In this document: positions 12,120-23,400 of the stretch, piece by piece
How positions within the stretch are numbered: position 1 is the stretch's first letter
How the letters are laid out: each line of letters starts with the position of its first letter
Assembly: GCF_910596095.1 (NCBI RefSeq)
Contig: NC_056545.1
Location: 101,001-165,000, forward strand
DNA from: Thunnus maccoyii
Lineage: Eukaryota > Chordata > Actinopteri > Scombriformes > Scombridae
Direction: 5' to 3'
DNA length: 64,000 nucleotides
The notes under the pieces: generated by a model
Database searches by the model: none
What the model was told of the DNA's origin: nothing
The model's input: only the letters and a program-made list of their open reading frames with translations
Translations under genes and position numbers: made by a program

Positions 12120-14800
12120 CGATCAATCAATCAATCAATTTTTATTTATATAGCGCCAAATCACAACAAAAGTCATCTCAAGGCACTTTTCACATAGAGC
12201 AGGTCAAGAATCTTTAATATACAGAGACCCAACAATTCCCCCATGAGCAGCACTTGGCGACAGCGGTAAGGAAAAACTCCCCTTTAACGGGTAGAAACCT
12301 CAAGCAGACCCCGGCTCTTGGTGGGCGGCCATCTGCTTTGACCGGTTGGGTTGAGAGAGAGAAAGAAAGAGGAAAGTGGAGGGGGGGGGCAGAATAACAA
12401 CAATCATAACAACAATGACAATGACACAGCAGCAGCCAGGGAAGGATGCCAACAGGACTGTGAAGGACCGCAAAGGCTTGGTCCAGAACCCAGGGTTTCC
12501 TGCGAGATGAGAAAGCACAAAAAACTCCGGGGAAGAAGCAAAGTTAGTGACATGCATTGATGTTACATGAATGCATACAGATGGAGAGGAGGAGGAGGAG
12601 AGAGGAGCTCAGTGCATCATGGGAAGTCCCCCAGCAGTCTAGGCCTATAGCAGCATAACTAAGGGCTGATCCAAGGCGAGCCTGGTCGGCCCTAACTATA
12701 AGCTTTATCAAAAAGGAAAGTTTTAAGCCTACTCTTAAACATAGAGAGGGTGTCTGCACCCCGGACCCAATCTGGAAGATGGTTCCATAGAAGAGGAGCC
12801 TGATAGCTGAAGGCTCTGCCTCCCATTCTACTTTTAAAGACTGTAGGAACCACCAGTAAGCCTGCATACTGGGAGCACAGTGTTCTAGTGGGATAATACG
12901 GTATTATGAGCTCTTCAAGATATGATGGTGTCTGACCATTAAGGGCTTTGTAAGTTAGGAGAAGGATTTTAAATTCTATTCTAAACTTAACAGGAAGCCA
13001 ATGCAGCGAAGCTAAAATGGGAGAAACGTGGTCTCTTTTTCTAGTTTTAGTCAGAACACGTGCAGCTGCATTCTGGACCAGCTGGAGAGTCTTTAGAGAC
13101 TTGTTAGAGCAGCCTGATAATAAGGAATTACAATAATCCAGCCTAGAAGTAACAAATGCGTGAACTAGTTTTTCTGCATCTTTTAGGGACAGGATGTGAT
13201 TTTTGTGATATTACGTAAGTGAAAAAAGGCAGTCCTTGAAATTTGATTTATGTGGGAGTTAAAGGACATATCCTGATCAAAGATAACTCCCAGATTCCTT
13301 ACGGTGGTGCTGGAGGCCAGGGTAATGCCATCCAGAGTAGCTTTATCATTAGATAATGTGTTTCTAAGGTGTTTAGGGCCAAGCACAATAACTTCAGTTT
13401 TATCTGAGTTTAGTAGCAGAAAATTGCAGGTCATCCAGGTCTTTATGTCGTTAAGGCATGTTTGGAGTTTGTTTAACTGATTGGGTTCATCAGGCTTCAT
13501 TGATAAATATAATTGGGTATCATCTGCATAACAATGAACATTTATGGAGTGTTTCCTAATAATATTACCTAAAGGAAGCATATACAAGGTGAATAGAATT
13601 GGTCCAAGTACAGAACCTTGTGGAACTCCGTGTCTAACTTTTGCCTTCATGGAGGATTCATCATTAACATGTACAAACTGAAATCTGATAAATAGGACTT
13701 AAACCAGCTTAATGCAGTTCCTTTAATGCCAATTAAATGTTCCAGTCTCTGTAAAAGGATTTGATGGTCAATGGTGTCGAATGCAGCACTAAGATCTAAC
13801 AGGACAAGTATAGAGACAAATCCTTTGTCCGATGCAGTTAGGAGGTCATTAGTGACTTTCACCAGTGCTGTCTCTGTGCTATGATGCCTCTAAATCCTGA
13901 CTGAAAATCCTCAAATAAACTATTGTTATGTAGAAAGTCACATAACTGATTAGAGACTGCTTTCTCAAGGATCTTAGAGAGAAATGGAAGGTTAGATATA
14001 GGTCTATAATTGGCTAAAACACCTGAATCAAGAGTAGGCTTCTTAAGAAGAGGTTTAATTACAGCTACTTTAAAGGACTGTGGTACATAGCCTGTTACTA
14101 AAGACAGATTGATCATATCTAGTAAAGAAGTGCTCACTAAGGGTAAGGCTTCCTTACGCAGCCTAGTTGGGATGGGGTCTAAGAGACAGGTTGATGGTTT
14201 AGCTGAACAGATCATTGAAGTTAGTTCAGACAAGTCTACTGGAGACAAACAGTCCAAATATATGTCAGGATTTACAGCTGTTTCTAAGGTTCCTGTGTTT
14301 GGGGAGAGAACGGTGCCTGTTGAGGGCAGGAGGTGGTTAATTTTGTCTCTAATAGTTAGAATTTTATCATTAAAGAAGCTCATAAAGTCGTTACTACTGA
14401 GAGCTATAGGAATACATGGATCAGTAGAGTTATGACTCTTTGTCAGCCAAAGTGCTGAAAAGGAACCTAGGGCAGTTTTTATTCTCTTCTATTAATACTG
14501 AGTAATAGGCGGCTCTGGCATTACAGAGGGCCTTCCTATATGTTTTAACACTATCTTGCCAGACTAAGTGAGATTCTTCTACTTTGGTGGAACGCCAAAT
14601 CCTTTCATATTTTCACGATGTTTGCTTTAATTTGCAGGTTTGGGAGTTATACCATGGAGCTAACCTCTTATGTTTTATTATCTTCCTTTTTAAGGGGTTG
14701 ATGGAGTCGAGTGTTATTCGTAATGAGCCTGCAGCACTATCAATAAGATTATCAGTTTGGGAGGAACTAAAGTTAACAGGAGGATTCTGTTATGAGGATC
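12120..14800 (-). mobile_element. L2/CR1-like LINE, 5'-truncated copy 1
   Basis: The 3' end lies at the low coordinate, marked by (ATCA)n at 12119-12139 and TTTATTTATATAGCGCCAAA, a common fish LINE tail. Minus-strand ORF2 pieces run from high to low coordinate. 14383-13859 carries [20 protein letters not shown], the RT palm entry. 13862-13647 carries [17 protein letters not shown] (catalytic region A). 13650-13183 carries [18 protein letters not shown] and [11 protein letters not shown], then [13 protein letters not shown] (regions B-D). 12850-12700 carries [17 protein letters not shown] in another frame (C-terminus). Two or more frameshifts break it. The endonuclease and ORF1 are absent, so it is a dead, 5'-truncated copy. 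Confidence 0.88.
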
Positions 14801-15104
14801 AGAGGCAGAGGATGTCTGAAATGGTCATAATATGTCACTAAATCTCGAGTCTGAGTCGAGTTCCAAGATGGACGCCAGTGCTCCACTCTGAAACAGTCAA
14901 AGAGCTGACATATTAATATTAATGATGCACTGATTGCAAAATTGAAAATTTGACCCGCAAAAAATATTACTTCTTTATCAGTTAACAAGTCCGAGTCCTT
15001 GTCTTCCACTTCTGAGTCCGAATGCAGTCAATGCTCGAGTCCGAGTCCTAAAAATCAGGACTCCAGTACTACAACACTGGAATGTTTTATGTGCATTAAT
15101 ATTC

Positions 15105-15140
<36 letters not shown>

Positions 15141-16740
15141 TAAGGCTAAAACATAACTCAATAGGCTACACTCTTCTATTTTGCAGAACCTTTATGGTCC
15201 AGTATGTTAACATTAACAATGACAAATAAATAAAACCTTTTTCTGAGCTCATTTAGAAAAGTTAAAGCTATTAAGTAGTTAAATGTTCTAAACAAACCAC
15301 CATCCAAAATACATTATGCAACCCCTGGGTTCTGTCTCTATATATATAATAATAATAATAAGACAATTAGCCTGGATTTCTTTGGATGACGAATAAAAAA
15401 AGGTTCTGACCATATTTAAGGCCGTTTACATCACAGACTTTGTTCTGCAGGTTTTAGGTAATCCCTGCCATATGACACCAACATACCAGTTTAGTTTTAA
15501 TCTGAGGAGACTGGTGACTGGATAATTAACATGCACCACTACAGAGTCAGTGTGAATATGAGTTTTGGACAAACCAACAATTACTGTCTCATGTTTTACC
15601 AACTTCAGGTTGGTTTATTACAATAAATAATGCTCTGACCTGTAATAAACCTGTACACGTATTAGTGGATCTATAACAAGCCATTCAAAGAGCTGAAGAG
15701 GCCTTTTATCAAAACCATGGAGTAACCCCAGATTCACAGAGTATAGCCGTAGCCGTTGCTATTTCACAGTGTGTTTTCAGTTCATGAACGTTGAATTTAA
15801 CATTTTGGTCGCCTAAAAAAGTCTCTTTCAGTGTTTGGTTGTGATAAAAGATCCTCTAAGGAGTCGGATGTTCAGTTTTTCCGGCAAGTACATTTTGTTT
15901 TAATGGTTTTAGGCCTTTATTCCGCTAGTGAACATTTTCATTGGCATTAGCAATATCACTGACTGTAAATACACCGAGCAAACCAATCTAGCAGCTAGCG
16001 CTTTGGTCAGCTCCACCCTCTCATCCAAATATGGTCACTTCTGGCTCCAAAAATCAAAAATAGTGACGGTCAAATCACTAACTTCAAAACAGCAGTCCAC
16101 AAAGCAACGGGTGACGTCACAGTGACTACGTCCATGGTTTTTAGTCTACGGTAGAAACAAACAAGTCGAACAGCCGCCCCACAGTGAGAGGGTGGCCAAT
16201 CAGATTGTAGGAGTGACTGTAAAGGTGTCACCCCTTTAAAACTACGCACGACCAGAACCGTCCTCCGCTGCGGGTCGGACGGTTGCCTCCCAGTCGTCCA
16301 TTAATTCCTGATTAAGGATAATTCCTCGAAGTACATTGTCCCGCTTATACCATGGTCACTTGCCAAAGAAAAAAACATTAAGACAATTAATTTATATTTT
16401 CATGTGTTTTGCAACCAAAATCTAAAGTTTTTCATAAGCAATAACTCAGTTTCCCTGGTAACACCTGAGGGTTTGACTAATACCTGGAGCAATCATTACC
16501 ATCCCATAAGGTTCCTATGCAATGGAAACGTTGCGTTCAGTAGCAGTACTGCGTACAGTAGCAGTACTGTGTACAGTAGCAGTACTGCAGTCAGTACACA
16601 CAGTACTGTGTACAGTAGCAGTACTGCGTTCAGTAGCAGTACTCTGTAGTACAGGTTTGGTGTGACGTTTGCAGTTTGACTGAAAAGACAAAAATCTTGA
16701 AGCGTTTAAATAAAGTTTCAGACAATTTAAATCAGTCCGA
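14801..16740. other. Intergenic region, no gene supported
   Basis: There is a CTCGAGTCTGAGTCGAG / GAGTCCGAGTCC direct-repeat patch (14842-15060), two (AAT)n microsatellites (15105-15140 and 15345-15360), and a short AGTACTG-rich palindromic repeat at 16540-16645. The open frames are short, without family signatures. The right part may hold regulatory or 3' flanking DNA of dck. Confidence 0.4.
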
Positions 16741-16747
16741 GTGTTAA

Positions 16748-16753
16748 TTTATT
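16748..16753 (-). terminator. Candidate dck polyadenylation signal
   Basis: AATAAA on the minus strand, about 430 nt past the dck stop codon. The intervening sequence contains a (CA)n tract (16890-16970) and no ORF, as expected of a 3' UTR. Other signals are possible. Confidence 0.45.
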
Positions 16754-16887
16754 CAAACTGACAGATTCATACAGAAACCTGAAGGCATCGTGGTGCGTTC
16801 ACAGACGGCTCATTATTAGCTCCCAGAAGATAAAATGATTCAGACTGAAGCATAAATATGAAACTAATTCAAGTAAATACGTGTTTC

Positions 16888-16976
<89 letters not shown>

Positions 16977-17179
16977 GCTTTACTGACTGACATTTTAACA
17001 TTTGATTACAAAATAAAAATATACAAGTGAAGAGACTAAAAGTCTGAATCTTTACACTGAAGTTCTGCTTTAAAAGAATCCGACAGCTTCAGCAGAAAAC
17101 ACGAAACATTTACAAAGTGTGACGCGGTCGTCCAATCAGAAGAGCCCGCTGCTCGCATCACAAGCTGGTCGGTGAAGAT

Positions 17180-17397
17180 CTACAGCGTGGCGAGGAACTC
17201 TCGTACCTGAAAACAGACGATAGATGAAAAAAAAACAACAACATACAAATCATCTGAAACGTTGAATCAAAGACAGAAAATAAAGAAGAATTCTCACTTT
17301 GTCAACGATCGCCGCCTGTTTGATGCGGTCGCTCTTAAAGTCGTCATCAACGTCCAAGACGAGGACGGGAAGCTCGTTCAGGTACTCAAAGTCCAAC

Positions 17398-17476
<79 letters not shown>

Positions 17477-20400
17477 TAATGTCAGTTTCCTGAGTCTGAC
17501 CCTGAATGCACCACAAAAACAGCTTTAAATCAAACATAACTTTTAATGTACAGACTCTAAAGGGATGCTCTGAGCGCGCTCAGTGCGCCGTGTTGTGAGC
17601 GCGCTCAGTGCGCCGTGTTGTGAGCGCGCTCAGTGCGTACCTGAGGTTCCTGTGGAAGAGCCAGGACTCGTGTTTGAAGTGAAGCTGTTCCAGGTACTCC
17701 AGAGGGATCCCCTGTTCCTCCTCCCTGCCGCGGTGCAGCAGCCGCTGCATACAGCGCTGAAACACACAGACACTCACCGTGAGCCTGAATGCACCACTGA
17801 CATATAATATGTTCAGGTGTAACTCTGTGACAGGTGTACTGCGGCAGTAGTACCGTCTCATCTCCGGTTGCTGAAGTTAATTTTGCTTTATTCTTCATTT
17901 CTGCAGATAATTACCAGCTGTTCGTTAAACCTTCACTAGTTCTGCTCAAACACTCGTTGCCGGGAAGCCGGGAGGCCGGGGCGGCCCTAAGCAGAAGCCC
18001 ACGGTACACCACCAACCAGTTCATGTTTCTAACTGGTTCTCCCCCCTCAGTAACACACCTGCTTGTGCTCTCTGATTATCGGCAGCTCCATAGTCAGAAA
18101 CGTGAAGTTATCGACAGCAGCAGCTATAGTTAAATGTATTCCTGGGACCAGAGCGGACGACACTGAATCACATTTAAACTGCTGGCTGAGAATAAACGTA
18201 AATATGAGACGATTGTTATTCACGTCGGTGGGAACGACTCCTGATTACACCAATCAGAGGTCACTAAGATCAATGCTGAGTCGGTTTGTTAATATGCAGA
18301 AACAATGTGGGACTCTGTAGTTTCCTCTGGACCGCTGCCTGATCTGACCAGTGATGTCATGTATAGTCACATGTCATCATTCAACCGCTGGCTGTCGAGG
18401 TGGTGTCCAGCAAACGATGTGGGCTTCATAGATAACTGGCAGACTTTCTGGGGAAGACCTGGTGGACTCTTGAACATTAGATCTCTGTCATCTGAAGCCG
18501 TATTAGTAAACGATCTAATCTCATATCATCATATTGATTGATTGTCTTACTGAAACCTGGCTGTGTCATGAAGAACATGTCAGTCTAAATGAATCCAGTC
18601 CTCCCAGTCATATTAATACTCACATTCCTCCAGACACTGGCCGAGGAGGAGGAGTCGCAGCCTCATTATCAACTCTAGACCTGAACTTCATTATAACTCA
18701 TTAGAAAGTCTTCAATCTCAGGACTCTTCCCACAGAGAGCAGGTCTGAACTCTTTCATCTACAGAGACCCAACGTTCCTCCATCAGCAGGAAAAACAGGA
18801 AGAAACCTCAAGCAGAACCGGACTCTAGGTGGCGCCGTCTGCCTCGACCGGATGGGTTGAGACAGAAAGAAGGAGAGAGACACAGAGAAGCACAACAACA
18901 ACAACAACAACAACAACAATAATAGTAGCTGAAGGTTTCCTGCGAGACCAGAAAGCACAAAAAACTCCGGGGAAGAAGCAAAGTTAGTGACATGCATTGA
19001 TGTTACATGAATGCATACAGATGGAGAGGAGGAGGAGGAGAGAGGAGCTCAGTGCATCATGGGAAGTCCACCAGTAGTCTAGGCCTATAGCAGCATAACT
19101 AAGGGCTGATCCAAGGCGAGCCTGGTCGGCCCTAACTATAAGCTTTATCAAAAAGGAAAGTTTTAAGCCTACTCTTAAACATAGAGAGGGTGTCTGCACC
19201 CCGGACTGAATCCGGTAGATGGTTCCATAGAAGAGGAGCCTGATAGCTGAAGGCTCTGCCTCCCATTCTACTTTTAAAGACTGTAGGAACCACCAGTAAG
19301 CTGCATACTGGGAGCACAGTGTTCTAGTGGGATAATACGGTATTATGAGCTCTTCAAGATATGATGAAGAGGTTTAATTACAGCTACTTTAAAGGACTGT
19401 GGTACATAAGACAGACTGATCATATCTAACTAAGGGTAAGACCTCCTCCAGCAGCCTAGTTGGGATGGGGTCTTAGAGACAGATTGATGGTTCAATGAAG
19501 AAATCGTTGAAGTTAGTTCAGGAAGGTCGATTAGAGGAAAATCTTAAACGTAGAGCGTCAGCCTCGTGGAGGGACGTTGGGTCTCTGTAGATTAAAGAGT
19601 TCAGTCTAGACCTGCTCTGAGAGACCGGCAGCAGCAGCTTTATTACCTGTGGTTGTGCTCTCAGGTAGATGATGGCGTCCAGGGCGATGTCGCTCTCAAA
19701 CTGGTTCAGTAACCAGGTGTGCCAGTCTTGATAAACGCTCCACTCCGTGTCTGTGAGGTTACCACACTCAAACAGGTTGGACGCAAACACGTACCTGCAC
19801 ACACACAGTACACAGCGTTACTGCAGTACCGTCCGCTGTACCGCCTGTACTCACCTGTCTCAGGTGTGTCTTTACCTGTCGGAGTAGACGGAGCGCTCGT
19901 AGAACTGAACAGGTTTCTCTGCCTGCTGGACTTTGACTGACGGACACTGAAGCTGAGAACGAACTCTGCTGAGACACGCATAGCTCTGAGAGACAGACAG
20001 GTAGAGAGAGACAGACAGGTAGAGAGACAGACAGGTAGAGAGAGACAGACAGGTGGAGAGACAGACAGGTGGAGACAGACAGGTAGAGAGACAGACAGGT
20101 AGAGAGAGACAGACAGGTAGAGAGAGACAGACAGGTAGAGAGAGACAGACAGGTAGAGACACAGACAGGTAGAGAGACAGACAGGTAGAGAGAGACAGAC
20201 AGGTAGAGAGAGACAGACAGGTAGAGAGAGACAGACAGGTAGAGAGACAGACAGGTAGAGAGAGACAGACAGGTAGAGAGAGACAGACAGGTAGAGAGAC
20301 AGACAGGTAGAGAGAGACAGACAGGTAGAGAGAGACAGACAGGTAGAGAGAGACAGACAGGTAGAGAGACAGACAGGTAGAGAGAGACAGACAGGTAGAG

Positions 20401-23400
20401 AGACAGACAGGTAGAGAGAGACAGACAGGTAGAGAGAGACAGACAGGTAGAGAGAGACAGACAGGTGGAGAGACAGACAGGTAGAGAGACAGACAGGTAG
20501 AGAGAGACAGACAGGTGGAGAGACAGACAGGTGGAGACAGACAGGTAGAGAGAGACAGACAGGTGGAGAGACAGACAGGTAGAGAGACAGACAGGTAGAG
20601 AGACAGACAGGTAGACACAGACAGGTAGCGAGAGACAGACAGGTAGAGAGAGACAGGTAGACACAGACAGGTAGAGAGAGACAGGTAGAGAGAGACAGAC
20701 AGGTGGAGACAGACAGGTAGAGAGAGACAGGTAGACACAGACAGGTAGAGAGAGACAGGTAGAGAGACAGACAGGTAGACACAGGCAGGTAGAGAGACAG
20801 ACAGGTAGAGAGAGACAGACAGGTAGAGACAGACAGGTAGAGAGAGACAGGTAGAGAGACAGACAGTTAGTTGTGGTGAAACAGCTCCATCTGTTGATCT
20901 CATCACCACCTGAGATGTTTAGTAGGAGGAGTCATGTGGATCAGGGGGAGGGTCATGTGGATCAGGGGGAGGGGTCATGTGGATCAGGGGGAGGGTCATG
21001 TGGATCAGGGGGAGGGGTCATGTGGATCAGGGGGAGGGGTCATGTGGATCAGGGGGAGGAGTCAGCATGTAGTCAGGGGGAGGAGTCATGTGGATCAGGG
21101 GGAGGGGTCATGTGGATCGGGGGGGTCATGTGGATCGGGGGGGGTCATGTGGATCAGGGGGAGGGGTCAGCATGTAGTCAGGGGGAGGAGTCATGTGGAT
21201 CAGGGGGAGGGTCATGTGGATCAGGGGGAGGGGTCATGTGGGTCAGGGGGAGGGGTCAGCATGTAGTCAGGGGGAGGAGTCATGTGGATCAGGGGGAGGG
21301 GTCATGTGGATCGGGGGGGTCATGTGGATCAGGGAGAGGGGTCAGCATGTAGTCAGGGGGAGGAGTCATGTGGATCAGGGGGAGGGTCATGTGGATCAGG
21401 GGGAGGGGTCATGTGGATCAGGGGGAGGGTCATGTGGATCAGGGGGAGGGGTCATGTGGGTCAGGGGGAGGGGTCATGTGGATCAGGGGGAGGAGTCAGC
21501 ATGTAGTCAGGGGGAGGAGTCATGTGGATCAGGGGGAGGGGTCATGTGGATCGGGGGGGTCATGTGGATCGGGGGGGGTCATGTGGATCAGGGGGAGGGT
21601 CATGTGGATCAGGGGGAGGGTCATGTGGATCAGGGGGAGGGGTCATGTGGGTCAGGGGGAGGGGTCAGCATGTAGTCAGGGGGAGGAGTCATGTGGATCA
21701 GGGGGAGGGGTCATGTGGATCGGGGGGGTCATGTGGATCAGGGAGAGGGGTCAGCATGTAGTCAGGGGGAGGAGTCATGTGGATCAGGGGGAGGGTCATG
21801 TGGATCAGGGGGAGGGGTCATGTGGATCAGGGGGAGGGGTCATGTGGGTCAGGGGGAGGGGTCAGCATGTAGTCAGGGGGAGGGGTCAGCATGTAGTCAG
21901 GGGGAGGAGTCATGTGGGTCAGGGGGAGGGGTCATGTGGATCGGGGGAGGGGTCATGTGGATCGGGGGAGGGGTCAGCATGTAGTCAGGGGGAGGGGTCA
22001 GCATGTAGTCAGGGGGAGGAGTCATGTGGATCAGGGGGAGGGGTCATGTGGATCAGGGGGAGGGGTCAGCATGTAGTCAGGGGGAGGGTCATGTGGATCA
22101 GGGGGAGGAGTCATGTGGGTCAGGGGGAGGGGTCATGTGGGTCAGGGGGAGGGGTCATGTGGGTCAGGGGGAGGGGCCAGCATGTAGTCAGGGGGAGGGT
22201 CATGTGGATCAGGGGGAGGAGTCATGTGGGTCAGGGGGAGGGGTCATGTGGATCAGGGGAGGAGTCATGTGGGTCAGGGGGAGGGGTCAGCATGTAGTCA
22301 GGGGGAGGGTCATGTGGATCGGGGGGAGGGGTCATGTGGATCAGGGGGAGGGGTCAGGCGTACCTGGAAGGTGTAGGACCAGCGGCTGGGTTTGTCATAG
22401 AGCATGTGCAGCAGGTTTCCTCCGCTCTTCTGAGACGAACTCAACTCCTGCAGACAGTTTAACATCAGCACTTTATTCTGAAAGGACAGTGATGTCATTG
22501 TGTGACATCATCAGGTGTGACATATTCACCTGGTAAACGTCGTCGCTGTCGTTCTGGACGTTGCACCATTTCCCGATGGGCTCAGGTATCACCTCCCAGT
22601 CCTCCGACGCTGCCTGCAGGAGGCGCACAAACGTAGACTTACCTGCAGCTGAGAGACAGACAGGTGAGTCAGAGAGAGACAGACAGGTGAGTCAGAGACA
22701 GACAGGTGAGTCAGAGAGAGACAGACAGGTGAGTCACAGACAGACAGGTGAGTCAGAGAGAGACAGGTGAGTCAGAGACAGACAGACAGGTGAGTCAGAG
22801 ACAGAGAGACAGGTGAGTCAGAGACAGACAGACAGGTGAGTCAGAGACAGAGAGACAGGTGAGTCAGAGACAGACAGACAGGTGAGTCAGAGAGAGACAG
22901 ACAGGTGAGTCAGAGACAGACAGACAGGTGAGTCAGAGACAGACAGACAGCTGAGTCAGAGACAGACAGACAGCTGAGTCAGAGACAGACAGACAGCTGA
23001 GTCAGAGACAGACAGACAGGTGTGGTTTGTGATGATGATTTGTGTTTAGAAACAGTCAAAATTCAGTAACTCTGTATTCATGTAGGCTAATAAAGTTTAT
23101 GGTAGTAAAGTTTATAGATTATAAATATGATGTATTTTACAGTTTATAGATTATAAATATGATGTATTTTACAGTTTATAGATTATAAATATGATGTATG
23201 TTACAGTTTATAGATTATAAATATGATGTATGTTACAGTTCATAGATTATAAATATGATGTATGTTACAGTTCATAGATTATAAATATGATGTATTTTAC
23301 AGTTTATAGATTATAAATATGATGTATTTTACAGTTTATAGATTATAAATATGATGTATGTTACAGTTTATAGATTATAAATATGATGTATGTTACAGTT

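Noticed and set aside
7950-12217. Set of large forward ORFs (up to 1415 aa) reading SVIRSLLSGVCYQE
   Set aside because: All three forward frames give the same peptide pattern because the units are 14 and 17 bp without stops. This is minisatellite, not coding sequence.
17880-18541. Possible host esterase gene
   Set aside because: The [10 protein letters not shown] and [13 protein letters not shown] motifs belong to the ORF1 of L2/CR1-like LINEs, and endonuclease sequence follows directly.
19706-20909. Minus-strand ORFs rich in [10 protein letters not shown]
   Set aside because: They lie in the dck intron 3 repeat and simply run on from real exon sequence in wrong frames; three frames are open at once.
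20873-22297. G-rich plus-strand ORFs ([14 protein letters not shown])
   Set aside because: Located inside dck intron 3, in the 21-bp array; non-coding.
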